Numbered from the stretch's first letter, positions 44,413-54,447 are shown. The stretch is 64,000 nucleotides of DNA from Opitutaceae bacterium (GCA_015075305.1 JABTUS010000006.1:124001-188000), one strand, 5' to 3'. The notes: a model not told the origin generated them from the letters alone. Numbers and translations: made by a program.

Positions 44413-47400
44413 ATGTGCCTGCGCTCGCGCATCGCCGAATTCAGTCTCCGCCCTGTGCTGCGTTCTGCCGGGCTGACGGGCCGATTGCCATGGGTAGTGT
44501 GCCTGCTGCTTTCGGCTGCGTGCGTCTGCAAGGCGCAGCGGCGGATTGATTTTCGCTGGGACGTCCTGCCGATCCTTTCAGACGCCTGCTTTCGCTGTCA
44601 TGGCCCTGATGAACCAAAACGTGAGGCAAAGCTGAGGCTCGATACAAGGGATGGAATCTTTCGAACGCATGAGGGAGTCACTGTGGTGCAGCCGGGAAGG
44701 CCGGGCGGCAGCGCCCTGATTCAGCGGGTGAAAAGCCGGGATCCTGAGAAGGTGATGCCACCGCGGAATGCGGTTCGGCAACTCACATCCCTGGAGATCG
44801 CCACACTTGAACGATGGGTCGCTGACGGTGCCCCATGGTCGGGACACTGGGCGTTCGCACCCATTGAGAAGCCGTCCCCACCGGTCAGGAGTGGAAGGAA
44901 CATGACGCCCATGGACAGCTTTGTGATCGATCGACTCATGCGCGAGAAATGGGCGCTTTCGCCGGAAGCGGATCGCGAACGGCTCCTTCGCCGAGTCAGC
45001 CTGGACATCACCGGACTCCCGCCAACGCCGGCGGAGCGTGCGGCATTTCTCGCCGATGAATCGACCGATGCCTATGAGCGGGTGGTGGACCGGCTGCTTG
45101 CCTCGCCCCGGTATGGCGAGCGCATGGCTGCGGAATGGATGGATATTGCCCGTTTCGCGGACACGCACGGCTACCAGATGGACCGCGCGCGGGCGATGTG
45201 GCCGTGGCGCGACTGGGTCATCCAGGCATTCAACAGGAACATGCCCTACGACCAGTTTGTCACCGAGCAGCTTGCAGGCGATCTGCTGCCTTCACCGACA
45301 AAGTCGCAGCGTCTCGCCACGGCTTTCAATCGCCTTCACAACCAGAATGAGGAGGGTGGGATTGTCGATGAGGAGTACCGGCAGGCCTATGTTGCGGATC
45401 GGGTTGTCACATTCGGCACGGCATTTCTCGGACTGACGCTCGATTGCGCGCGCTGTCACGATCACAAGTTTGATCCGATCACCCAGAAGGACTTTTATTC
45501 GCTCGCTGCCTTCTTTCAGAACATCGACGAGGCGGGACAGATCAGCTACAAGGGTTTCGCCGACTCGATGCCGGTGCCCACGCTGCTGCTCACCACTGAT
45601 GAGCAGGATCGACAGCTTGAGGAACTGCGGCGGAAAACCGAAGCCGCGGAGCGCAGGCTTCGGGAAATCGGGCGGAACGCGAACGCCGATTTCCTCGAAT
45701 GGCTGTCGCATCAGGGCGGATTGCCCGACCGACTTCCCGGGCTTGTCGCCAGCTTCTCCTTTGACGAGCTGATCGAGGGAAGGACGACGAATGCGGTTGA
45801 TGAAGGCCATCCGGGAATTGCCGTCGAGGCTCCGGGAATGGTCGCCGACCGCGGCGGCCGGGTCGTCGAATTCAGCGGGGAAAACGGATTTAGGTTTCCG
45901 CAGGTCGCCCAGTTTCACCGCACGGATGCCTTCACGCTGGCCGTCTGGGTGCATGCGCCATCTGCGTCATATTCCCCGCGTGCGGTGATCCTGCACCGAT
46001 CCAAGGCATCGACGGACGCGGGCAGCCGTGGTTATGAAATCTTGCTCGAGAATGGGCATGTTTCGTTCGGTCTGCACTACCTGTGGCCAGGAGCATCCAT
46101 CAAGGTCATCACGCGTGCACCCATTGGTCGCGGAACCTGGACCCATGTTGCCGTGACCTACGACGGATCGAGCCGTGCCGGAGGAGTTGGAATCCACATC
46201 AATGGTGAACGCGCAGTCGCCGACACTGTGCGCGACGGATTGTTCAAGGACATCACCTACGAGAAGTCTGAGCCAGACCTGGCCGTTGGGTTCCGGTTTC
46301 GCGACAGTGGGTTCACCGGTGGAAAGATCGACGACTTGCGCGTCTTCAACCGGGAGCTGACAACGCTGGAAATCGAGTCACTCGCCGGGAAGGGTGGCCT
46401 GCAGGATGCCTGGAGGACCCGTGCCGAAGCCTTGACTGAGGCGCAGCGAAAGGGTTTGCGGGAGTACTTCCTGAGCGCAGTCCATCCACCATCGCTGGAA
46501 GCTAAAGCGGAATTGAAGCGCCTGAGAGACGAGCAGAATCGCATCGTGCAATCGGTGTCGGAGGTGATGGTCATGCAGGAGATGCCCGGTCCTCGGAAGG
46601 CTCATGTGCTTGTGCGTGGCGCCTACGATTCGCCCGGGGAGGAGGTCGGCGCCGGAACCCCGGCATCCCTGCCGGCGATGGCGCCGGAGCTTCCAAGGAA
46701 TCGCCTTGGGCTGGCGCGATGGCTGACAAGCCCGAGCAATCCCCTGATGGCCCGGGTGACGGTCAATCGCATCTGGCAGATGATGTTTGGACACGGGCTG
46801 GTGGAAACGAGCGACAACTTTGGCCTGCAGGGTGCACAGCCGACCCATCCGGAGCTGCTCGACTGGCTCGCAAACGATTTCATTGCGAGCGGTTGGAATA
46901 TCAAACGGGCCATCCGACAGATCGCGGTTTCAGCGACCTATCGCCAGGGCTCGATTGGATCCCCGGAAAGCATGGCCCGTGATCCGCAGAATCACCTCCT
47001 CGCGCGCGGCCCGTCGCGGCGCCTTTCTGCGGAGATGCTTCGGGACCAGGCGCTGGCATTGAGCGGGCTGCTCATCGAGAGACTGGGCGGTCCGAGCGTG
47101 AAGCCCTATCAGCCCCCGGGGTTGTGGGAGGAAATCACGGCGGACAAGGCTGCCTACAATCAGGGCACGGGGGAGGATTTGCACCGGAGGAGCCTCTATA
47201 CCTTCTGGAAACGAACTGTGCCGCCGCCAGCGATGATTCTTTTCGATGCCGCCGAACGAAACGTGTGCACGGTCAGGCGTCAGACCACGAGCACGCCCCT
47301 TCAGGCACTTGTGCTGTTGAACGATGTCCAGTGGGTTGAAGCGGCGCGATTCATTGGCGAGCGCATGCTGACCGAAGGAGGCGAGGATCCAAAGTCGCAA

Positions 47401-47640
47401 CTGGCGTGGGTTTTTGCGCTCGTGACAGGCCGCCACCCAGATGAGCGCGAATCCGCAGTTCTGCGGAAGATGCATGATGAGCAGATCGAACTGTTTGCCG
47501 ATGAACCCGCCGCCGTGGATCGCCTGAATGCGATGGGGGAGTCGAAAGGGAACCCGGCGCTGCCAGCCAGCAGGCGCGCTGCTGCGACAGTCGTTGCCCT
47601 GGCGCTTCTGAGTTTTGACGAAACGGTCCATTGCCGATAG
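44413..47640 (+). CDS. exported cytochrome c (PSCyt1) / DUF1549 / LamG / DUF1553 protein
   Basis: 1075 aa from ATG 44413 (the frame is open from a TTG at 44302). The signal peptide ends near CVCKAQ. Order: Planctomycete-type cytochrome domain with haem motif CFRCH (residues 59-63); DUF1549 at about 155-375 (MDSFVIDRLM to LDCARCHDHKFDPI, a second CxxCH); a concanavalin/LamG-like domain at about 445-655; DUF1553 at about 760-1050 (NRIWQMMFGHGLVETSDNFGLQG, QTTSTPLQALVLLND). This architecture is abundant in Planctomycetes and Verrucomicrobia and is always followed by DUF1501, as here. Its role is not established; redox-linked polysaccharide breakdown is one proposal. Confidence 0.93.
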   Translation: MCLRSRIAEFSLRPVLRSAGLTGRLPWVVCLLLSAACVCKAQRRIDFRWDVLPILSDACFRCHGPDEPKREAKLRLDTRDGIFRTHEGVTVVQPGRPGGSALIQRVKSRDPEKVMPPRNAVRQLTSLEIATLERWVADGAPWSGHWAFAPIEKPSPPVRSGRNMTPMDSFVIDRLMREKWALSPEADRERLLRRVSLDITGLPPTPAERAAFLADESTDAYERVVDRLLASPRYGERMAAEWMDIARFADTHGYQMDRARAMWPWRDWVIQAFNRNMPYDQFVTEQLAGDLLPSPTKSQRLATAFNRLHNQNEEGGIVDEEYRQAYVADRVVTFGTAFLGLTLDCARCHDHKFDPITQKDFYSLAAFFQNIDEAGQISYKGFADSMPVPTLLLTTDEQDRQLEELRRKTEAAERRLREIGRNANADFLEWLSHQGGLPDRLPGLVASFSFDELIEGRTTNAVDEGHPGIAVEAPGMVADRGGRVVEFSGENGFRFPQVAQFHRTDAFTLAVWVHAPSASYSPRAVILHRSKASTDAGSRGYEILLENGHVSFGLHYLWPGASIKVITRAPIGRGTWTHVAVTYDGSSRAGGVGIHINGERAVADTVRDGLFKDITYEKSEPDLAVGFRFRDSGFTGGKIDDLRVFNRELTTLEIESLAGKGGLQDAWRTRAEALTEAQRKGLREYFLSAVHPPSLEAKAELKRLRDEQNRIVQSVSEVMVMQEMPGPRKAHVLVRGAYDSPGEEVGAGTPASLPAMAPELPRNRLGLARWLTSPSNPLMARVTVNRIWQMMFGHGLVETSDNFGLQGAQPTHPELLDWLANDFIASGWNIKRAIRQIAVSATYRQGSIGSPESMARDPQNHLLARGPSRRLSAEMLRDQALALSGLLIERLGGPSVKPYQPPGLWEEITADKAAYNQGTGEDLHRRSLYTFWKRTVPPPAMILFDAAERNVCTVRRQTTSTPLQALVLLNDVQWVEAARFIGERMLTEGGEDPKSQLAWVFALVTGRHPDERESAVLRKMHDEQIELFADEPAAVDRLNAMGESKGNPALPASRRAAATVVALALLSFDETVHCR

Positions 47641-47655
47641 GGAGTTTCCTGCAGC

Positions 47656-49107
47656 ATGTTTTGCGATCACGTCAATTTCAGTCTGAGCCGCCGCGAATTC
47701 TTCGGTCGCTTCGCCATGGGCGTGGGAGGCCTGGCATTGATGAATCTGCTTCACCGCGGTGCCAGGGCGAATCCATTGGCGCCCGGCGGCGCCGGGTATG
47801 GCGGGCTGGGCGCTCCACATTTCGCGCCCAAGGCGAAGCGAGTCATCTATCTCTTCATGGCGGGAGGTCCGTCGCAGCACGATCTTTTCGATTACAAGCC
47901 GCTCTTGAACCGGATGAATGGACAGGACCTTCCGGAGAGTGTGCGGGGCACGCAGCGCCTGACGGGGATGTCGGTGAATCAGGCGCGGCTTCCGCTCGCC
48001 GGCGCGCAGTTCAACTTCAGGCAGCATGGCCAGTGCCGGGCGTGGGTGAGCGAGCTGATGCCGCACACTGCCAGAATCGTGGATGACCTCTGCTTCATCC
48101 GCTCGATGCACACCGAGCACATCAATCACGATCCAGCGATCACGTTTTTCCAGACTGGAAACCAGCTGCCGGGGAGGCCCGCGATCGGAGCCTGGCTGTC
48201 GTACGGGCTTGGAAGCGCCAATGAAAACCTGCCTGCCTTTGTCGTGTTGATTTCGAAGGACCGGATCGACCAGCCGCTGTATGCGCGGCTCTGGGGCAAT
48301 GGATTTCTTCCCAGTGTTCACCAGGGTGTGCAGTTCAGGAGCGGTGCGGATCCCGTTCTTTTTCTGAAGAATCCCGATGGCATTTCCGCGACGGGCCGCC
48401 GAAAGATGCTCGACAGGCTCGCCGAGTTGAGTGCGCACCAGTTCGAGAATCTGGGAGATCCCGAGATCACCTCCCGGGTTGCGCAATACGAGATGGCATA
48501 TCGCATGCAGACCAGCGTGCCGAGTGTGATGGATCTCAGCCGCGAGCCTGCCTCCACGTATGAGCTCTATGGTGATGAGGCCAGGCAGCCAGGGACGTTT
48601 GCCGCCAACTGTTTGCTCGCCCGCCGGCTTGCGGAAAAGGATGTCCGGTTCATCCAGCTCTACCACCCGGGATGGGATCAGCATGGCTCGCTTCCAAAGA
48701 TGATCCGGCGTCAATGTGCCGACGTCGACCGTGGCTGTTTCGCTCTGATTTCCGATCTCAAGCAAAGAGGCATCCTGGAGGATACGCTGGTGGTCTGGGG
48801 AGGAGAATTTGGCCGGACCGCCTATTCGCAGGGCAAACTGACGGCAGACGACTATGGTCGGGACCACCATCCCCGTTGTTTCACCGTCTGGCTGGCCGGA
48901 GCGGGAATCAAGCCGGGCTACGTCCATGGCGCCACCGATGACTTCGGCTACAACATCACGGAAAATCCTGTCGGTGTGCATGATCTCCAGGCAACGATGC
49001 TGCACCTCCTCGGCATCGATCACGAAAGGCTGACATTCAAGCACCAGGGCCGCTATTTTCGCCTTACGGACGTCGAGGGTGCGGTGGTGCGGAACATTCT
49101 GGCATGA
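47656..49107 (+). CDS. DUF1501 protein with Tat signal
   Basis: A 483-aa protein of alkaline-phosphatase/sulfatase-like fold (DUF1501). The N-terminus SRREFFGRFAMGVGGLALMNLL is a twin-arginine signal, so it is probably exported folded with metal cofactors. Conserved segments: KAKRVIYLFMAGGPSQHDLFDYKP, CFIRSMHTEHINHDPA, FIQLYHPGWDQHG and DTLVVWGGEFGRTAYSQG, DYGRDHHPRCFTVWLAGAGIKPG; the Asp and His residues in these would bind metal. It starts 15 bp after the DUF1549/1553 gene and the two families almost always travel together. Confidence 0.93.
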   Translation: MFCDHVNFSLSRREFFGRFAMGVGGLALMNLLHRGARANPLAPGGAGYGGLGAPHFAPKAKRVIYLFMAGGPSQHDLFDYKPLLNRMNGQDLPESVRGTQRLTGMSVNQARLPLAGAQFNFRQHGQCRAWVSELMPHTARIVDDLCFIRSMHTEHINHDPAITFFQTGNQLPGRPAIGAWLSYGLGSANENLPAFVVLISKDRIDQPLYARLWGNGFLPSVHQGVQFRSGADPVLFLKNPDGISATGRRKMLDRLAELSAHQFENLGDPEITSRVAQYEMAYRMQTSVPSVMDLSREPASTYELYGDEARQPGTFAANCLLARRLAEKDVRFIQLYHPGWDQHGSLPKMIRRQCADVDRGCFALISDLKQRGILEDTLVVWGGEFGRTAYSQGKLTADDYGRDHHPRCFTVWLAGAGIKPGYVHGATDDFGYNITENPVGVHDLQATMLHLLGIDHERLTFKHQGRYFRLTDVEGAVVRNILA

Positions 49108-49230
49108 CTTCCGCGCTGCAATCCGGCTGCTGGTGATGTCGCTGGATGAAAGTGATGTTGAAAACGAAAAGGCATTGTCGGTCTGCGTTCCGGCTTTTCT
49201 CATCTGGCTGATCTCGCTCTCCAGCGTCGA

Positions 49231-50691
49231 ATGGATTCCATCTTCTCCCATCTGGGCCGGTTCCACCCCCTTGTGGTCCATCTGCCGATCGGCATACTTT
49301 TTCTTCTGGCGGCTGTGGAGGTGCTTTCATGGTTTCCCCGTTTCCCTCGGATTCCTGACGGAGTTCGCAGCACAATAATTTTTCTTGCGGCGGCTTCAGC
49401 AATCGTGGCGTCGGTGCTGGGCTGGTGGCTCGCTCGCGGAGGGGAGTACGATGCGACAATCCTCGATCGGCACCGCTACCTGGGCATCGCGTCCGCAGCC
49501 CTCGCCTTGTTGATGCTGGCCCTTCACCGGCTTCGGTGGCGGGGAGTCTATACGGCGGGGTGGATCACGACGGTGCTGGTTCTTTCGCTGGCGGGGCACT
49601 ATGGCGGCTCGCTGACCCATGGCGCGGACTTCCTTGTGTTTGATTTTGGGCGAAAAGCGGCGCCGATGGACATCACGAAGGTGAGCGTGCTTGCAGGAGC
49701 AGTGCGTCCCATTCTTGAGCAGCGCTGCTTTGCCTGCCATGGAGCGAGCAAGAGCAGTGGCGAACTTCGCTATGATTCATGGGACGCCATGACAAAGGGA
49801 GGGAAGAATGGTCCCTCATTCAAGGCAGGTGATGCCTCGGCAAGCCTGATGATCCAGCGGGCGCATCTTCCACTCGAAGCGAAGGAACACATGCCGCCCA
49901 AGGGGAAACCGCAGCTTTCGGAGGATGAGCTGACGGTGCTCGAATGGTGGATCGACAGCGGTGCGTCGAAGGACCTGACGCTTGCCGGCGCGGATCTGCC
50001 GCCGCACATCACGGATATGCTTGCGGGGCGCTTCCCGGCGCTTCGTCCACCGGTGCCGGATCGCGCCGCATCGCTTGCAGGCGCGGTCGAACTAGAGCGC
50101 GCGCTGGGCATAATGATCAGGCCGCTGGCGGTGGACAGTCCCTGGTTTTCGGCCAATGCCCGGCAGGCCGGCGGAAGCTTTGGCGACGCCCAGCTCAAGG
50201 CGCTCGAACCGATCGCACTGGCGCTGGCGGTTCTCGATCTTGGGGAAACCGCTGTGACGGATGAGGGGCTTGGCTCAGTTGCCGCCATGAAGAACCTGCG
50301 CAGGCTGAATCTCGATCGCACGCGCATCAGCGATGGGGGACTGAAGAATCTTGCTGGCTTGAAGCAGCTCGAGTATCTCAATGTTCATACCACCGCAGTT
50401 ACAGATGCCGGCATTGCGGCGCTCAAGCCATTGAAACAGTTGCGTTCACTCTACGTCTGGCAGACGAAGGTCACCCCGGCTGCGGCTGAGGATTTGGGTA
50501 CGCAGCTCATGGATCATCGCCGCATTCGCCGCCTTGAGGACAAGATCGGGGATCTTCAGAACGAGATTCGAAACCAACAGTTCAATGCGAACTTTGGAAC
50601 CGGCGCCGGCACGCCCGCGAAGCAGGGGGGCGGGCCGCATGCGGCCGAGACAACCGCGGCGCTCGGCACTGCTCCTCCACGCCAGCCGTGA
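49231..50691 (+). CDS. membrane protein with DUF2231, cytochrome c (CxxCH) and leucine-rich repeats
   Basis: 486 aa. Four N-terminal membrane helices in residues 11-125 match DUF2231 (LGRFHPLVVHLPIGILFLLAAVEVL). A periplasmic cytochrome-like domain has the haem motif CFACH (166-170) and CEHMPPKGKP-like downstream sequence (AKEHMPPKGKPQLSEDELTVLEWWID). Leucine-rich repeats cover about 330-430 (NLRRLNLDRTRISDGGLKNLAGLKQLEYLNVHTTAVTDAGI). A coiled, Gln/Asn-rich C-terminus follows. It is the likely membrane anchor and electron-transfer partner of the two preceding exported proteins. Its stop overlaps the next gene region (GTGA). Confidence 0.9.
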   Translation: MDSIFSHLGRFHPLVVHLPIGILFLLAAVEVLSWFPRFPRIPDGVRSTIIFLAAASAIVASVLGWWLARGGEYDATILDRHRYLGIASAALALLMLALHRLRWRGVYTAGWITTVLVLSLAGHYGGSLTHGADFLVFDFGRKAAPMDITKVSVLAGAVRPILEQRCFACHGASKSSGELRYDSWDAMTKGGKNGPSFKAGDASASLMIQRAHLPLEAKEHMPPKGKPQLSEDELTVLEWWIDSGASKDLTLAGADLPPHITDMLAGRFPALRPPVPDRAASLAGAVELERALGIMIRPLAVDSPWFSANARQAGGSFGDAQLKALEPIALALAVLDLGETAVTDEGLGSVAAMKNLRRLNLDRTRISDGGLKNLAGLKQLEYLNVHTTAVTDAGIAALKPLKQLRSLYVWQTKVTPAAAEDLGTQLMDHRRIRRLEDKIGDLQNEIRNQQFNANFGTGAGTPAKQGGGPHAAETTAALGTAPPRQP

Positions 50692-50708
50692 ACTTTTCAA
50701 TTTCCCCT

Positions 50709-51755
50709 ATGCAAACACGCAGGTCATTCATCGGTCAGGTCGCCGCTACAGCGGCTCTCAGCTCGTTGCCCGCTCCTTTCATCCGCGCTTCACAGGGCCG
50801 CCCCCTCGTCGTGGGTTCCGGCGAACACACCTATGAGTGCGTTCACGACTGGCTGCTTCCCCCGGAGGGCATGGTCTGGGGCGACACGCACGGCCTTGCC
50901 CAGGACAGCCAGGGCAACATCTACGTTGGCCATACGGTCCACAACTCGAGCATGCGACCCGAGACGGTGGTGGTCTACGATGCCTCGGGCAGGTTCATCC
51001 GCGCGTTCGGAGAGGAGTATCGCGGAGGCCAGCATGGCCTCGATATTCGCAGCGAGGCTGGAACCGAGGTGATTTACATCTGTGACACGACGCGTTCGCG
51101 GGTCGTGAAGACTTCGCTCACCGGCGAGGTTCTGTGGTCGCATGGATATCCCCGGGAGGACCCCGCGTATTCAGCCCAACCGATCGCGTTCGTTCCCACC
51201 AATGTCGCCTTTGCGCCCAATGGTGACTTCTATATTGGCGATGGTTACGGTTCGTATCACATGATGCGATTCTCCAAGAATGGGAAATTCATCGGAGAGA
51301 TCTCCGCTCCGGGCAAGGGTGACGGTGAGCTCAGCAATCCCCACGGCCAGTGGGTCGACACCCGCGGCAGCGAAGCGGTGCTCGTCGTTGCCGATCGCGG
51401 CAACCGGCGGATACAGACGTTTACACTCGACGGAAGGCACCTGAGGACGATTCAGGACGAGTCCCGGCTCCGCATGCCCTGTCATTTTCACGTTCGCGGA
51501 GACTGGATGGTGTGTCCCGATCTCGACAGTCAGGTTTGCATCCTTGATCGTGACTACAAGGTCGTCGCGCAACTCGGCGATGGACGTGAGAACAACGGGA
51601 AGGTGGGCTCGCGTCGTTCGCAAAAACGCTCGGAATTCACGCCTGGCCAGTTCATCACGCCGCACGATGCGATCTTCCTGCAGAACGGCGACATACTGGT
51701 CGCGGAATGGCTGCCAATCGGACGCATCACATTGTTGAGGAAGGTTGCGGGCTGA
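50709..51755 (+). CDS. exported NHL/six-bladed beta-propeller protein
   Basis: 348 aa from ATG 50709 (a GTG at 50688 overlaps the previous stop). The N-terminus MQTRRSFIGQVAATAALSSLPAPF is a twin-arginine signal. Repeated NHL-like blades are visible: HGLAQDSQGNIYVGHTV, VAFAPNGDFYIGDGYG, GDGELSNPHGQWVD, LVVADRGNRRIQTFTLDG and ITPHDAIFLQNGDILVAEW. Such propellers resemble peptidyl-alpha-hydroxyglycine lyase, but I see no basis for that activity here. It is the last gene of the exported cluster, with a terminator after it. Confidence 0.88.
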   Translation: MQTRRSFIGQVAATAALSSLPAPFIRASQGRPLVVGSGEHTYECVHDWLLPPEGMVWGDTHGLAQDSQGNIYVGHTVHNSSMRPETVVVYDASGRFIRAFGEEYRGGQHGLDIRSEAGTEVIYICDTTRSRVVKTSLTGEVLWSHGYPREDPAYSAQPIAFVPTNVAFAPNGDFYIGDGYGSYHMMRFSKNGKFIGEISAPGKGDGELSNPHGQWVDTRGSEAVLVVADRGNRRIQTFTLDGRHLRTIQDESRLRMPCHFHVRGDWMVCPDLDSQVCILDRDYKVVAQLGDGRENNGKVGSRRSQKRSEFTPGQFITPHDAIFLQNGDILVAEWLPIGRITLLRKVAG

Positions 51756-51788
51756 AGCCGCATTCTGTCTGACCCGACGAGACTCGGA

Positions 51789-51816
51789 CCGCCGTGGATT
51801 TCACGGCGGCTCTTTC
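51789..51816 (+). terminator. Rho-independent terminator after the NHL gene
   Basis: A perfect 8-bp stem CCGCCGTG (51789-51796) and CACGGCGG (51802-51809) with loop GATTT and then CTCTTTC. It lies 34 bp after the stop, between convergent genes. Confidence 0.65.
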
Positions 51817-51864
51817 GTGCAATGAGACAACCCTCAGCGAATCCAGCCGTCGGTTCTCAGCGGA

Positions 51865-53460
51865 TCACGCGTCGTTGGAAAAGCGGGCAAGCAGCGAGAG
51901 CTCTTCCGCCACATGACGGTCGCTTCGACAGCGTGGCATGCGCCCGAGGCCGCCCCATTTGCCTGCCGTACGCATCCATTGCTCGAACAGACCGGGCATG
52001 ACGAGACGGACGACGGGAGGTTCGAAGTTGCGACCACTGCGCTGGGTGGCGTAGTCGCTGTTGATGCGCTGAAGCTCGGCATCGAGTTCCGCCGCGATGA
52101 CCGGCCCGGTTGGCGTGACCACGGTGGGAGTCTTCAGTTCAATCCACCATTCGTGCCGGCCGCGGGAGGTGCCACTGGCGGGGGCATCTGAAAAAAGCGG
52201 GGCGACGTGAAAGTTGACGATCGTCCAGCCGTGTTGCTGGCAGACCGAAAGAAGTGCATCCGTCAGTTGCTTTTCGATCACCTGCTCCCCGAAAAGATTC
52301 AATTGGAGCTTGGTGCGTCCAACGTAGATCAGGCGAGGGATGTCGGTGGAGACGAAACGGACGACATCTCCCATCACATAGCGGCAGAATCCGCCCGGCG
52401 TGGTCATGACGAGAGCGTAGTCGACTCCAGTCTTCACCGCCGAGAGCGGGATTGTGCGGTTTCCGAGCGGCCCGAGGCGTGCGTCGACGTACTCGCGCAT
52501 CGGCAGAAACTCGAAGAATATCCCGACATCCGTCATGAGGCGGAGGCCGAACGTCGCATCCGCATCCTGGGCCGCAACGAAGCCTTCGCAGGACGGATAG
52601 ACCTCGTGAAAATTGACGTGTGGACCGAGCATCGACCGGATGCCGTCCGCAAACGGGGCGATCGGCACGCCGCCGTGGACGAGACATTCCAGGTTTGGCC
52701 AGACCGCCTTCAGATAGGTCGGCCGGATCTTTCCCTGCACACTTCGTGCGAGGACCGCTTCGCCGAGCGACATGATCCAATTAGGAATCCCGCCGAGAAG
52801 CGTGATGTCCTTTCCGGCCGTGCGGTCGGCGATGGCATTGATTCTCTGCTGCCAGTCGGAAATCCGGGCGATGTCGTCGCCCGGCTCATAGTACATCTCG
52901 TCCGCCCATTTGGGGAGATTGAGCGTGGCGATTCCGCTGAGGTCGCAGCCAAAGGCGGTGTGACCGTTTCCGCCGTCGATGGGGGTCGGCGTCGCCGAGC
53001 CACCCAGGTACAGGTGCCGTCCCTGAAGGACTCCCGTGTGGCCCACTCGGGCGGTGTAGTAGAGCAGGGACTCGCGACCAGCCTTTTGAAAGTGCTGGAG
53101 CAGGGCCTCGGTCATCGGAATGAGTTTGGCTCGACCGAACGTGGTGCCGCTCGTGCTGGCAAAAAGAGAACAGGTTCCCGGCCAGAGGATGTTCGGCTCG
53201 CCCGCCTTGATCCGATCGATGTAGGGATGAAACTCCTCGTAAACGCGCAAAGGCACCCGCCTTCGGAAGACGTCATAGGGCAGTGTGCCGTCGAGTTCCG
53301 AGTCCTGACCGAAAGCAGTCCCGGCGATGCGTTTGATCAACTGCTTGTAAGCTGTCTCTTGGGCGCGCAACGCGCTCGTCCCTGTCTTCAAGCGACGCGA
53401 GATTCGCGTGGTCATGACACTCGCGCCGAATTGTATGAATTTGCGTTTGATGACGGACAT
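51865..53460 (-). CDS. GH3 auxin-responsive-promoter family protein (acyl-adenylate/acyltransferase-like)
   Basis: 531 aa from ATG 53460 (MSVIKRKFIQFG); the frame opens at 53526. It belongs to the ANL-type GH3 family: ATP loop ASTSGTTFGRAKLIPMTE, central LLGGIPNWIMSLGEAVL, YPSCEGFVAAQD, and a C-terminal domain with LNLFGEQVIEKQLTDALLSVCQ. Plant members join amino acids to hormones; bacterial members are mostly uncharacterised. It stands alone, divergent from the pseudouridine synthase, so context gives no substrate. Confidence 0.88.
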   Translation of the reverse strand: MSVIKRKFIQFGASVMTTRISRRLKTGTSALRAQETAYKQLIKRIAGTAFGQDSELDGTLPYDVFRRRVPLRVYEEFHPYIDRIKAGEPNILWPGTCSLFASTSGTTFGRAKLIPMTEALLQHFQKAGRESLLYYTARVGHTGVLQGRHLYLGGSATPTPIDGGNGHTAFGCDLSGIATLNLPKWADEMYYEPGDDIARISDWQQRINAIADRTAGKDITLLGGIPNWIMSLGEAVLARSVQGKIRPTYLKAVWPNLECLVHGGVPIAPFADGIRSMLGPHVNFHEVYPSCEGFVAAQDADATFGLRLMTDVGIFFEFLPMREYVDARLGPLGNRTIPLSAVKTGVDYALVMTTPGGFCRYVMGDVVRFVSTDIPRLIYVGRTKLQLNLFGEQVIEKQLTDALLSVCQQHGWTIVNFHVAPLFSDAPASGTSRGRHEWWIELKTPTVVTPTGPVIAAELDAELQRINSDYATQRSGRNFEPPVVRLVMPGLFEQWMRTAGKWGGLGRMPRCRSDRHVAEELSLLARFSNDA

Positions 53461-53652
53461 ACCGTACTTATCGGCCGGGTGGGAACCCGGCTGGCCTTGC
53501 CGGGACGCGACGTTTTGGCGGCGCATCCGGCAAACCCTTTCAATCGGTCAATCAACACGTTGCATTCATCCGTCTTCGCGAGCCATTCGCTAAGAATTTG
53601 TCAATATTTGGAAGGTTTGAGTTTCCTTTGATTCCACGCCATTCGCTCTCGG

Positions 53653-54447
53653 ATGCCATTGCCGCCGATCATCTTCATGGACTCCTCCATGATCGCCTTC
53701 AACAAGCCCAGTGGCCTGCTGGTTGCTCCCGACCGCTGGGACAAGACGCGGGAGAATCTTATGGGAAACGTGCACGCGGTCATGGGGAAGGGTGTGGCAA
53801 ACGTCCATAGACTCGATGCGGACACAAGCGGGGTCCTGCTCTGCGCGGCGACGAAGCCGGCGCTGGATTTCCTTAGCGGACAATTCCAGTCAAAGGCGGT
53901 GACAAAGGTTTATCATGCGCTTGTCGTGGTGCCGCCTGCGGAGGAGGCGATGAAGGTCATTCCCGTGGTTCGCGACGATTCTGGTCTCCTTCCCGACTCC
54001 TTTGCAGTCGATCTGGCGCTCGATCGAGATGAGGCGCATCCGGGTCGCATGCGGGTGTTCAGGAGAAAGGGAGGCAAACCCTCGTCGACGGAGTTTCGGA
54101 CGCTGGAGCGCTTCGAGTCGCCGCGCGGGAGGAGGTATGCATGGGTGGAGTGCCGGCCGTTGACGGGAAGGACCCACCAGCTGCGGGTACACCTCGCCGC
54201 GGCGGGCGCGCCGATTCTTGGAGACAGGTTCTACGGCATTCCCGAAGTGCAGTTGAAGCTTTCAGAGCTCAAACGGGGATACAAGAACCGAGAGGAGGAA
54301 AAGCCCCTGCTGGAGCGGCTGGCCCTCCATGCGAGCGAACTCACGGTCACGCACCCCGGCACGCGGGAACCGGTCACCTTGCGCGCTGCTTTGCCTCACG
54401 AATTTGAAGTAGCCCTCAAGTACCTCCGAAAGTTTGCCCCACGCTGA
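53653..54447 (+). CDS. RluA-family RNA pseudouridine synthase
   Basis: A 264-aa enzyme that isomerises uridine in rRNA or tRNA. The catalytic motif is NVHRLDADTSGVLL with Asp55. Other signatures: IAFNKPSGLLVAP, KVYHALVVV, and CRPLTGRTHQLRVHLAAAGAPILGDRFYG. No S4 domain is present, so it is a short RluA/TruC-like form. It overlaps the frame of the next gene slightly; the carbonic anhydrase start is 58 bp after its stop. Confidence 0.93.
   Translation: MPLPPIIFMDSSMIAFNKPSGLLVAPDRWDKTRENLMGNVHAVMGKGVANVHRLDADTSGVLLCAATKPALDFLSGQFQSKAVTKVYHALVVVPPAEEAMKVIPVVRDDSGLLPDSFAVDLALDRDEAHPGRMRVFRRKGGKPSSTEFRTLERFESPRGRRYAWVECRPLTGRTHQLRVHLAAAGAPILGDRFYGIPEVQLKLSELKRGYKNREEEKPLLERLALHASELTVTHPGTREPVTLRAALPHEFEVALKYLRKFAPR

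Noticed and set aside
46930-49281. 783-aa minus-strand frame opposite the DUF1553 and DUF1501 genes
   Set aside because: It spans two real convincing genes and carries no motif, signal or start context of its own.
52207-53631. 474-aa plus-strand frame opposite the GH3-family gene
   Set aside because: Antisense shadow; the minus-strand protein has the full set of GH3 signatures.
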